A DNA stretch of 64,000 bases from Spirodela intermedia (Eukaryota; Streptophyta; Magnoliopsida; Alismatales; Araceae), in assembly GCA_902729315.2 (NCBI GenBank), contig LR746273.1:3015001-3079000 (forward strand), written 5' to 3'. The first letter of the stretch is position 1. Every line of letters begins with the position of its first letter. A program made the translations under genes and the position numbers. Below, in pieces: positions 45,791 through 56,835 of this stretch. The notes under the pieces are model-generated. The model saw nothing but the letters and a program-made list of their open reading frames with translations. It did no database searches and was not told the DNA's origin.

Positions 45791-47049
45791 TTATAAGTTT
45801 TTTACTTCCAAATAATATAATGATGTGCTAGTCATTGGATCTATTCAACAAAGAAATTACACTTTTTATAAAAAATAGAGTTTGATGCTATTTGTTTAGA
45901 TTTAAGGTGTACTTAGATCAATAACAGATGAGTTAAATTGATCTCATTTATAATTGTCAATAAGATAAGATCTCTTTTGATAAATCAACCTTCTCTTTGA
46001 ATTCTCAAATCCTATGATATTTTTAAATTAACAATTGTAAGATTGAAGGATTTTAAAGTAATTGGATCTACTACCTACATCTACTCTCCAAGAAAAAACC
46101 ATGTTCTTAGGTTCCACTAACTATATCATTTAAACTTAAATTTTGATTATGATCATTAGCTCTTTAATAATTTCTCTTAAAATTTCTTCTATGAATTAAT
46201 GATTCTAAGTAGGTATTGTTGATTAACAAGTTCAACTCTCTCACATGAGTAAAGTAGGTATTAATCGTAAGTTTGTCTCATAAAAAATAGGAATGATTTA
46301 CCATGAGAAAATTTCTCAAGATTGTGTAGATTGAAAGTATGTTCGAAGTTATGACCAAGATGATGAAGCTTGATACTTCATTTTTGTTGTCCTTTACTTG
46401 TAAGAATACTAGTAAATAATAAAAGGCAATGTAGTTTTAAGCAAGTCAAGAATTATCACAAGATGTTTGACGACTATTCATTGACTTAATACCTTTGCAA
46501 ATTTTGACTAATGAGCAAAGACCTTTTATTTCACTCTAGATTTTATGTGGAGGAAAATATGAAACTTGAAGTTGTGGATGAGATAAGAATTATTTTTCTC
46601 TCTTGCTTAGCCATTGGAAGCTTGTAACATTTATACATAAATCACATACACAAATCTTCTCATATTTCTATAATATTCTAACATATATTTTTCTTGGAAT
46701 AAATTGAAGTTCGAATGATGAAGAGACAAATACAATATATCAATTAAATAAATCGGATATCCTTCGACAAAACCAATATGTGATCATGGTAAGATTCACC
46801 ATAGTTATCAAAATTGTGTTGAATTAAATCATTCATATGAGGATTTGATAGTGTGAACTCAAAATTGGTGATATATCATGTATCAAAACAATAGTTTAGT
46901 AATCAAAACTAATTTAAATCGACTCAAATAAAATATTACTATCAAAAAACATATTAAATCATAATTTTTATGTTTATAATCATAGTTGAATTTTACTTAA
47001 AATATTTTAAAATATTTTTTAAAGAACATTCATTGATATTCAAAAAATA

Positions 47050-47445
47050 TTCAATCAATTAATTTTATATTAAAAATATTCAAAAGTAATCATCTCACAT
47101 CATGAACATATAGTAAACTACATAACTTTATTACATTTTACTTTAAGAAGATTCTTGTTAATCATTATTTTCGCACTATGGTATATTCTATAAATATGAA
47201 CAATTTTCTAGAGCAATATTCAACATAATTTCATATGATGAAAGTACTTAGCTATATGGATTCAATATTATTATACATAAGTATGTTTAATAAAATGTGA
47301 TATGAATATTCTAATAATAGTTTATATAAATAGTTTCACATTTAGTTTTATATCAAGTAAATTCAAAATTAGGTATAATTAAATCTTTTAATTGATCTTA
47401 AAATTATTTTCCATCATCAAAACATAATGTATTTAATATTCCAAC
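47050..47445 (+). repeat. Diverged interspersed repeat, copy 2
   Basis: This is the partner of 43290-43695, same orientation, 3.75 kb away. The shared end GATCTTAAAATTATTTTCCATC followed by ATCAAAACATAATGTATTTAATA is the clearest part. The two copies could be ends of one old retroelement containing the copia gag relic between them, although that gag lies on the opposite strand. Confidence 0.4.
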
Positions 47446-48550
47446 ACATGAATGAAAGAGATAGTATGATCAAAATAGATAAATCATACAACAAACAAAA
47501 CAATGTAAATTACATGTTAACCAAAAGATCATCAATTATCATCATGTTAGAAGGTGACCTTCACATTTCATTCACACTATTATTATGAAAAATATTAAAT
47601 GAAGAGACTAATCTTTTAAGAAGATAAATTAGGTTCTTAATAATAAGATGTTCTATGATAAAAATGTTAAGAGTGTCAATCAATGAGCTAAATAAATAAA
47701 GTTATCTCAAATGCACCATAATAAATGACAGTAGTTGATGCCAATCAATGACATTAACTACTATCATTTTTCTTTCAAATTGAAAGCTAGCTAACTTTAA
47801 TTAGTCAGTCATGCTTGAAGGTATTTTTCCATCTTATGACTTGTCTTTAATTCTAAGATAACATTGCTTTGCAATGTTCTAAGGGTCATATGACAAATAG
47901 GTGAAGTCATATTACATAATTAGTATAAAGAATATTAATTAATAATATTATCACGATAATAAAGAAGATTGATGGTCTTAAAATTCATAAATATGAATTT
48001 TACCTAAAGCCAATTGACCATTGAGAAAGAGATTAAAAAATTATATTTATAATCATTTAAATTAATTGAACATCATATGTTTTTAATACACAAGTGCTAG
48101 TGGAAATTGTCATTTTTTTTTTTCATAATCTGCCCCATCATGTTGTATATGATGTGCTTTTTTATAGTGATGGGATACTTCATCATTTCTAGATAAATAT
48201 ATAATGATATACAATACATGATGCTCAAAAATGTAAAAAATAATTTCTTTTATTTATAACACATGAGTGATACTCAATATTAGTATTTATTGAAAAATGT
48301 AACTCATGCTTTCTTATATATTGTTTCAGCCTTGTTAGTTTCAAATAGGGTAGAATATAAGCCAAGAGATGGGATTAGTTGATATGTTCTCATTAGCTAA
48401 TGTTTGGTCAGATTTTATTTTCAGCTATCATAGGATTAAATAGTGAACTTCTTTGGTCAAGTCCTTCTAAGGGCAACAAGTGAACACATTTTTTTATAGT
48501 TATTCAATTCTTAACAAACAAACAAAAAAATTGCCTTTGTACTTTGGGCC

Positions 48551-48625
48551 GAACTTCCCAAAGGTCACCTGCTATAGAGTTTCCCTGAGCATGCTTAACT
48601 ATAGAGTTTCCTTGTGACGGTCAAC
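48551..48625 (-). repeat. 5S rRNA-derived fragment
   Basis: The plus strand reads ACTTCCCAAAGGTCACC, then AGCATGCTTAACT and GAGTT, in the order and spacing of the complement of plant 5S rRNA (ACTTCCCAGGAGGTCACC, AGCACGCTTAACT, GAGTTCTGATGG). The conserved part is the internal control region of the 5S gene; the rest has drifted and both rRNA ends are gone. It is not a functional 5S gene. Such pieces occur in Cassandra-type TRIM LTRs and in 5S-derived SINEs; I cannot tell which is the source. Surrounding DNA (45.8-49.2 kb) is AT-rich and gene-free. Confidence 0.6.
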
Positions 48626-49259
48626 CCACAAGTTTTTAACATAATCTTAAACGCTCTTCCATTAGGTTATATTACTTTTTCAAGATACAAATATTGAACA
48701 CCATGGTGTCAACCCACCAATGCATTATTTTAACTCTTGGTACCACAATGTTAGATTTTTAATACTATATCATTAATTTTTTTAACATCTAGGAAAGCCC
48801 AGCTAATACTTCTATTGATACTCTTAATATCACTAATAAACATAACAACAACGAAAAATAATCATTAATAAAATGAAGAAATAATATTAATTTGGTCATT
48901 ACTATGTGACCCTTGGCGAATAAGGGATTTTTGGCATTATTAATGTACCTAGTTGTCTGGGATAATAATGCTCTAAAGATGTTTTTGTTTCAAGCAAGTG
49001 GGATAGGTTTTTAATGTTCAACTTTATATGTTGATTTGGTAGATTTCTTTTAAATTTTTTGACCTTAACAAGATTCAAAAGCCAGTTTTTGTCCTTATTT
49101 TAAAAGTTAAATGTGAAAACTCAGTAGTCTAGTAATGGTGCCGCAATAGTGTGAATTAATTAGGACCAGATTTCTCAATTACTTCTCAAACGTTAGAAAA
49201 ACTTGAATGAGATAAAAATGAAAGCAATCTAATTTTCTGCCTTAGAGCACCTGAAGGAT

Positions 49260-49883
49260 TAAATTTTAACTAAATTAAAATTTTCTGGGAGATTTGAGAC
49301 TCCCATTTCTCTCTGTACCCAAGAATCTGGAGCTACTTTTCTCCTTTCTAGGATATCTGGTTCAACATACGGGCGAGACGAAAACAGAGTAGAGGATAAG
49401 AGTAGATACGGAGACCGGAGAGAGAGAGAGAGAGAGATTAACGTCGGCATTGGATTCCTTTGAGGTTTCTTCAGATATGAAGACAACGTTACGACGCCGT
49501 CACTATAATGACATCGTCGGTGTCAGGTATTATGGACTATAATGACATCGACTTTCCGTGTGTCTAAGCCGAACAGCTCTATCGTGATCTCCTATGCTTC
49601 CCCCCACCCCGGATTCGGCCTATTGGTATGCCGGGGAAGTAGGACAAGATGTTAGTCGCCACTTAGCACAGGACAATCAGAGCTGAAGACGACTGATGAC
49701 CTCTGTTATTCTATTAATTTGAGTACTCGTACCTCGTTCCTTTGTCAGTTACTTATGCACAGCTGCTAATCTATTTGTGAATCTCATCTTGTGGATCTGA
49801 TAATCGTCCGTGATGCCATTCATTTACCTCCCAGTTAAAGAACAAGGCCTTTGTTAATTCCTTCATTCTTCGCCCAGCGATTC

Positions 49884-49923
<40 letters not shown>

Positions 49924-52071
49924 GTACCCTATTCTGAAAAGGCAACCCCTTTGCGAGGTGGAGAACCCCCGGCCATCACAGGAGTTTGGGGGCAAGCCTT
50001 TGGCCTTATCCTGCTGACGAGAGCTTAGAAGGAAGTAATGCCAATGTCTTCCAAGCGGTGGCTGGGATTTTTAAGTCATCCATAAACTAAGCCATTAGAA
50101 CGCCGACCAACGGCAGATTACCAGATCGCTAGTTCGGTAAGCCATTACATCAGGTTAATAATTCCACAACTCTGAGAATCTCAGGTTAATGGACAAATAG
50201 AGCGGTCCAGCTCGTCGGAGATCCCATTCTTAATCTGCCTTCGCCTCTGCGACCGCCAGAGACGGTGGACCAGAAAGCATTAGTTTGCGCAGAGATCGAG
50301 AGAGAGAGAGAGACCGCGCTATATGGCACGGACCATCAGTTGATCAACCAATCGAGAAACCATTAAATTACAACTATCACTACGAATGATAGTTCGTCAC
50401 TATATAACTCAAGCTGACGGCTGCATCAGGCGCCAACTGGCTGCGTTCGATTGGGAACAAAATATCCTTTACTGTTTAATTAACTTCCTTCGTGTTGATC
50501 CGATTCGGCGGGTGGTGGATATTAGGTTTCTAATAAAAAATGACGGAGGTTTCTCCCTTCGGACAAGAACGGAAATGAAGTTGATTTGCTTAGTTCTTCA
50601 TCTTTCATAAATAAAGGCAAGGGTCATAATTTGAGACTCCCGCATGTCTCCCCACACAGTTATTTAGTGCAAGAGATTAACGCTCGAAGTATTGTTCATC
50701 ATCTGGACTTCCCTCGTCATCTTCAACCCTAGATGGTTGAATCATTGAATGAAAAGGGTTGAGCCCACATCCTATATCCGGCAATATGCCAATTCCGATA
50801 AAGCCGAAATAATGTGGCCTTGGGCTCAGGTTTGAACACCCGTATCAAAATCAGAAATGGAAAGCCTTCCAGCCACCACAAGCATTAACCATACGGCACG
50901 TATCAGTCGAAGCTGATCAGAGCATGTGAAAAGTCCAAGCATCACTCACCGTTGTCACTAGAATGGTCTCCCTTGTTCTGTAGCCAGGCCAACGTCTTCT
51001 TCAATCCCGTCGCGTCAAAATGTATAAAGTAATCTAAAAACGTACAAAACTTATTTAGACATTAAAATCACATGGTGGCCCTCTGAACAATTGGCCGGCA
51101 GAGAGGGAGACTTGATGGAGCGTAGAACATGGTGGCCCTCATGTATGTTCCACATGCCAGTTATCTCTCGCAGGAAGGAAGGGGAGGAGGCGGTGGCGGG
51201 CTCACACTCAGTCACAGGCACCGTACATCTTTAAATGGACGGTAGCTCATGTTCGCATCTTAATCACTGTCACTTCATGTCGAGTGTCCCACCACTAAGG
51301 GAAAATATGGCGCCTTCTATGCCGAGCGTTTATGGCCCCTTCTATCGAGGAACAGTGTCGTATAGGCCGTTCTCCTGGGACTGTAGACCAGCTAATGCAG
51401 ATGCCCACAGATTCCTTCTTCCTCGCCTCTGTTAGCCCTAGAACCATGGCAGTTACAAGGACATTTATTCTCTCACAGACACGTCATGTTTGGTGTTTAC
51501 TTGGAGCTAACCCTCGCAAGATTCTCTTCCCCCGTTAATTCTGTCGAACGCTTCAGGTTTGATTCATCTGGGTTCCCATAATTTCTACCCAGACTCTCTG
51601 AGCCCAGGAGCCAGGGGATTTGTTCCTTCTCGATCTCAAAACAGCTTCACGGGTTTTCATTAGTTTCTCATGAAGGTCAACCAGCTGCTATTTAAGGCTG
51701 CCTTCTCTGAACCGTCGAACTCGAATCGATCAGCCATGAATTCGCCTTCACGTGACAGGATTCGTGTTTTTTCTTTTCATAATCCGGTCGTGAGGAGGGC
51801 CCGGAAAGAAAACTAATTTGGTTCTCATCACCTGGGAGATACTGACGTCATCTCTCTTCTTGCTAGGTCCTACATGACGTGGTAGCTACACTACATTTTC
51901 TTGCACGACCCTCTCTCCTCTCTCTCTCTCTCTCTCTCTCCCGGCTCACTTCTACCCTCCTTTTCTCCGCACGCCTGGAAAGGTTTCTTTTCTTTAGCGG
52001 TACTATCTGATTTGAAATCCCGGCACTCCTCAGGCAACACCTTGTCTCGTTCTCGGATGACACAACCGATT

Positions 52072-52114
<43 letters not shown>

Positions 52115-52329
52115 GTATCTATCAATGTATCTATCTTATTTCTCTCTCTCCCCGTCCGTCACTCGCCAGCTCCTACGGCAGGGTCGGAAGCTGTCGGCAT
52201 GCGGATGGTGACGGCTGTCCGGCCTCGTGTTCCTCCTCTTCACTCATTCCCCGCAGCCTCCTCCACATCAATCTTCAGTGATTATGCTCTAGGGAGCACC
52301 TCCCAGCAGCAAGTGGCGGGACTCTGCAC

Positions 52330-52361
<32 letters not shown>

Positions 52362-52991
52362 TCGCAGACAAAAGGCACCGCCATGCCGCCACCTTCGTCC
52401 AGAATAGACCCCCCTCCGCCCCCTCTAGTCCACCCTAGTTCCGCATCATGGGACATCCTAGAGAAAGAACCTCACACGCCAATCAACCTCCACGGGTTTC
52501 ACACATTCCTTCGCTCGTTAACGGGCGGATCTTGACCAGCATAGAGCTATGAATTCTAGCGCCGTCGAGGGGAAAACCAGCCGTCTCCATCGTCTCAGGT
52601 TCACTCCTAATATTAATCAACGCATCCGTCGCCATGGATTTACTTTTTATAGTAACTCATCCTGGGACTAAAATGTCGGCCTGTGCACCTGCTCGGGCGG
52701 GGCCGGGGCTTTAAGAGTGCATCCCCGAAAAGGAATATTCTTTGTAATTTGCCCGTCCCCGCTGACTGCATAGTTTCTGAAAATATGCCTTCAGATTTTA
52801 ATAAAACGGCGCGGGATTTATAGTTTGATCTCTGCATCCGGAGGAGATCCTCCTCGGGAGGAGGCCTGGGAGGACGTCGATGGATGACGATGACGATGGC
52901 TACACGTGCAGCGCCGGAGAACAGGCCGTGGTGCACTTTCTTCTTCCCAGCGCCAGCGAGAGACGGATGAGAGAAAGAGAGGGTAGAGAGA

Positions 52992-53048
<57 letters not shown>

Positions 53049-53328
53049 GATGAAGCATTCTCCGGCGAGATCAACGTCGCAGACTCCATCCTTCTGTGGA
53101 TTACCCTGAATAAGAGAGTGGGAACATGACGACCAGAAACGGAGGAGAGAAGGGTGAAGCGAAGAGATTAGATTGAGAGGGAAGAGAGGGGGGGGGAGAG
53201 AGAGGGAGAGGGAGAGGGGACTCTGCGGCTATTTTGGAGTTCCCGGCGCCTACCCTTCAGTGGATTATGCCGAATACAATACCGGGAACATGACGACCAG
53301 AAACAGAGTGGAGAGATCGAGGAACAAA

Positions 53329-53380
<52 letters not shown>

Positions 53381-54600
53381 GAAAACCCTGCAGGAGGTAC
53401 TTGTTCTGGCTGAGTTTTCTTTCTATTTTAAGATTGGCTCAGGATAAGATCGAACCAGGCGGCAAACAGCCTGATCTTTGCCTCCGGATTAGGCCGGCGG
53501 CTATCGATTGGATCTACTCCGTGTGCCCATTTTTTTGTATAGCCCCCCTAAACTCCTGCATTCTTGCGTTCAGGCACCCAATCCGTCCCTTTTTCCTCTT
53601 GCAGTCCGAGGAACAGGATTAAAAGTCCACTATCACCTGGTCAGCCCCCGTCGACGTCATCGGGGCATCTCGTCAAATCTGGACAATTCTCAATAAAGCC
53701 CTTGAGAGAGAAAGTCACGTGCTGCACGAAAGCCCGCCGACGGCGCCGACCGCGAGCATCCGGCTCTCTCTCTCACTCTCTCTCTGTACCAGAACGTTGA
53801 CTTGACGGCCTGCCCCACAAAATAAAGGAACGGCCAAGATCTAACCTCCCCCGGGGCGCCGCCGCAACGGTCCGAATTCGGCCGGGTCGGCGGCGCTCGG
53901 CGAGGACATCCTCCTTTCACGGGTGGCGGCGGCGGCTTTCTTTTCCCAGCTGGAAATCCCAAGAATAGCGACAACTCCCTGCTTCCGTGTAACACCCGGC
54001 GCCGACCGTCGTCGCAACTGGCGGCGGTAACGTCATCGCCGCCGCCGCCGCTGTCGCTCCCCTCAGAATGGAGGCAAGCAAATGAGGAACATCCGTGAGC
54101 GTGACGGATCCGGCGGGCAGGGGTACACGTTTCAAAATGTGGTGCATATAGACGAAGGATTGTAAATTCATAAACTTTACCGGATTTTTTCATAAAACGT
54201 CCCCGTAGGAGTAGCTTCCGCCAAGCTGGGGTGGGGCCCATGCACTGGGACCATCCCGGTCCACTACATGGCCCACGCTCTTCGGTGGGACCCGCGAGCC
54301 GCTACGTTTAGCGAATGAAACAACTTGACTCAGAGGCGGGGCCCAATTTGATTAGCAGTCTGGCGGCATCTCATAGGTCCACGTACCCTCCGTGGACAAT
54401 AATTGTAGATATGCCACGCTGAATTCCGGGCTGGGCAGGGTCTTTCTCGAATAATGGTGGTTGGTAGTCAGATAACAACTAATTAATATATTTGGGGGGT
54501 AAGGGGAAGAAAAAGAAAAAAAAACTAATCCAATGACCAGAGGAGGGAGGGGGGAGGAAGTCTCCGCGGAGGCCATAATAGTTATTTTCCAAAGTTTAGA
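49260..54600. other. Gene-free region rich in CT/GA microsatellites
   Basis: Moderate GC with many short open frames but no domain, signal peptide or splice pattern that I can support. Simple repeats include (GA)n at about 49420-49436, (TC)n 49887-49921, (CT)n 51911-51940, (CT)n 52081-52112, (GA)n 52329-52353, (TG)n 52995-53028 joined to (AG)n 53029-53048, and (GC)n 53329-53340 joined to (GA)n 53341-53372. The 183-aa minus frame at 53690-54241 lies in GC-rich DNA upstream of the RING gene and shows no known domain. Confidence 0.55.
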
Positions 54601-54623
54601 GGTTTTTTGAAACTCTTGAAGCC

Positions 54624-54630
54624 TATAAAG
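54624..54630 (+). promoter_or_regulatory. Probable TATA box of the RING-H2 gene
   Basis: TATAAAG in the context GCCTATAAAGTGGC is 274 bp above the ATG at 54898. It would start a leader of about 240 nt that includes a CAC/ACC trinucleotide run at about 54723-54745. Confidence 0.5.
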
Positions 54631-54897
54631 TGGCACCTCTCCGCCACCGTGTAGACACGCTTCGCCGTGACCGGGTCAAACTTCGTCGGCGGCCAGGGAA
54701 GCAACCGCCGCCTCCGCCTGCCCCCACCACCACCACCACCACCGCCATCACTTCCGCCTCCTTCTCTCCTCCATCTCCCCGAGGAAGAGGAGGAAGGTCA
54801 GCAGAAGGTTTCCCCTTTTCCCTCTCTCAGTCAATCTCCATTCCTGCGGCTACTTATTCCGGCAGTGCGGGAGTGGCCACCGGCGACAGCGGCGGAG

Positions 54898-55560
54898 ATG
54901 GGATTTCCGGTGGGATATTCCGAGTTTCTGCTCCCGAAGGTGTGCCTACACCTTGTCTTCCTGCTGGGGCACATCCGGCGACTGATCTCCTGGATCTTCG
55001 AGGCCCTGGGGCTGGGTGATCTCCTTCTTGACGCGGAGATCTCTCCGTCAGCGCGGGCGGCGGCGAGGGATTACTCCGCCGCGGCCGCCTCGGAGCGCCA
55101 CCGCGGCCGGCAGGGCCACGGCGGGGGGGAGATCCAGTCGGCGGCAGCGGCGGCGCTGATTCAGGAGATGCTGCCTGTTGCACGGGTGGAGGAGCTGAGG
55201 GCGGAGGGTTGGGACATCCCCGAGGACTGCGCAGTGTGCTTACAGGAGTTCGCCGCCGGCGACGAGGCCCGTCGGCCGGGGAACTGCCGCCATGTCTTCC
55301 ACCGGTGCTGCCTCGACCGGTGGACGGAGCACGACCAGAGGACCTGCCCTCTCTGCAGGACGCCGCTCGTCCCCGAGGAGCTGCAGGAGGCCTTCGACGG
55401 CCGAATCTGGGCCGCCGCCGGCGAGGTTCCTCCCTTCGTCCACTACTACGGTGACGGCGAGGGGTTCGAGTACGACTCCGCCGCTGTCGACCTGTTCCGC
55501 CAGTACTCGCCGTCCCCCTTGGCGTCGGCGGCGGCGGCGGCGGCGGCGGCTTCCTCGTAG
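54898..55560 (+). CDS. BRH1: BRH1-like RING-H2 E3 ubiquitin ligase
   Basis: An intronless gene for 220 aa. MGFPVGYSEFLLPK at the start is the diagnostic N-terminus of the BRH1 family (brassinosteroid-responsive RING-H2). It is followed by a hydrophobic segment (about 10-43) that probably anchors it to a membrane. The RING-H2 finger has all eight ligands: C111, C114, C130, H132, H135, C138, C150, C153. W142 and P151 are the positions expected for E2 contact. By family it transfers ubiquitin from an E2; in Arabidopsis BRH1 transcription falls with brassinosteroid. The C-tail ends in an eight-alanine run (GCG/GCC codons). The reading frame is open for 77 codons above this ATG but has no other ATG, so this start, in good context (GCGGAGATGG), is chosen. 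It converges with the large gene downstream. Confidence 0.92.
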   Translation: MGFPVGYSEFLLPKVCLHLVFLLGHIRRLISWIFEALGLGDLLLDAEISPSARAAARDYSAAAASERHRGRQGHGGGEIQSAAAAALIQEMLPVARVEELRAEGWDIPEDCAVCLQEFAAGDEARRPGNCRHVFHRCCLDRWTEHDQRTCPLCRTPLVPEELQEAFDGRIWAAAGEVPPFVHYYGDGEGFEYDSAAVDLFRQYSPSPLASAAAAAAAASS

Positions 55561-56298
55561 CAGCTTTCCTCGTCTCCGGCGGCGGCCGTGACGGTCACAA
55601 CTGTACATAGAGATCTCGCGTTTGCCTCGGAAATCCGAGCGTGGAATAGAGAGAGGAGAAGAAGAAGAAGATCACACCTCCGAATCCTTGCAGCCTCTCG
55701 TCGGCCCTGTTCTTTCAAGAATTTCCCCCACTGTCCATCGTTGGATCGTCATATTCTCATTCTTTCATTCGTTGCCTCTCCATCCACTCTGCCCTGTTCG
55801 TCTCCGATCCATCGATCGACGCTCCTTCCTCCCCCCGCTCGTTCAGTCGCTTCCGGATTGATTGACTGGTTGATAGATAGATAGATTGATTCATTGATTG
55901 ATTTGAGATTGGAGCCGCAAGAAAGGGGATCCGCCATTGGAGGAGCCGTCCGATCCGCAGGGTACCATATAGCCAGTGTGCTCCGTCGTCCTCTCCCCAG
56001 ACCAAGCTGAGCCGCTCCAGACTTACGCCGGCCACCCTCACTCCATATCCCAGAGGGAGATGGAGTGAGGGTTCTCTGCAATCCTCAAAACACCAGAGAT
56101 CATGCTGATGCCCTAGGAGCTCGGGAAGAAGAAGAAGACGACCGCAATCCCCTTCTCTCTCCGCCGCCCTTGATGATCTCCCCCACTTCTCTCTCTCCCT
56201 CTCTTGCAGACCCAACGTTATGGGCCTCGCCTTGGTAGCCATTTTGGGCCTCCCAAAGCCGGCCCGTCCTATTTCTATTCAAATATGAACCACAAACA

Positions 56299-56338
<40 letters not shown>

Positions 56339-56835
56339 TCTATCCGCCACTGGGGAGTAGGGAGGGAGTCGGTGCACCGATGAGTGGCCGCCATTAATGG
56401 CGGAAGGTTCAGGACTGAACCAACCAGAGTCTATGCAATCACACTCAGAGACAACACGGGATGGAAAGAAACTCTATAAGATCTTGTTCTATGGAAAATT
56501 ATATATATATGATGAGGATCATGAATAATGTAGGGAGGGAGGGAGAGAATTCGCCCAGCTGAAAACGGGCTCAGGTGAAATATGATTAGGTGATATCTAT
56601 CTTACCATAAAAGAGGATGAGGGAACTAAGCTAGCTGCTAAAGGCAAAACTCGCCGGCGATGGTGAGAGGACGGCTACTTCTTTACAGCAATGGTGAGTG
56701 AACATTCAGACGCCCTCCTCCTCCTTTACCATAAAAGAGGGGGTGAGGATCTGTTGGGGGGAGGGGGGGAAGCAGATGAGAGTCTTCTTCTTCTTCTTCT
56801 TCTTCTTTCTCACAAGAACCAGGAAAGCTGGATTT
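55561..56835. other. Convergent 3' flanks of the RING-H2 and large genes
   Basis: This contains the 3' UTRs of both genes. Simple repeats are GATA/GATT at about 55872-55903, (CT)n at 56302-56334 and (TTC)n at about 56783-56806, the last in the 3' UTR of the minus gene. The 161-aa minus frame at 55757-56242 has no recognisable domain and I do not call it. Confidence 0.45.

Noticed and set aside
53720-53800. Third KARRRRR-type peptide resembling the PPR leader ORF
   Set aside because: Only a short basic run and the word AAAGCCCGCCG agree; the flanks do not align with 6020-6420.
53690-54241. 183-aa minus-strand frame, partly GC-rich
   Set aside because: No domain, no signal peptide, no splice support, and it lies where the RING-H2 upstream region is expected.
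55757-56242. 161-aa minus-strand frame between the convergent genes
   Set aside because: No recognisable domain; it overlaps the 3' flanks of both genes and contains simple-repeat translation.
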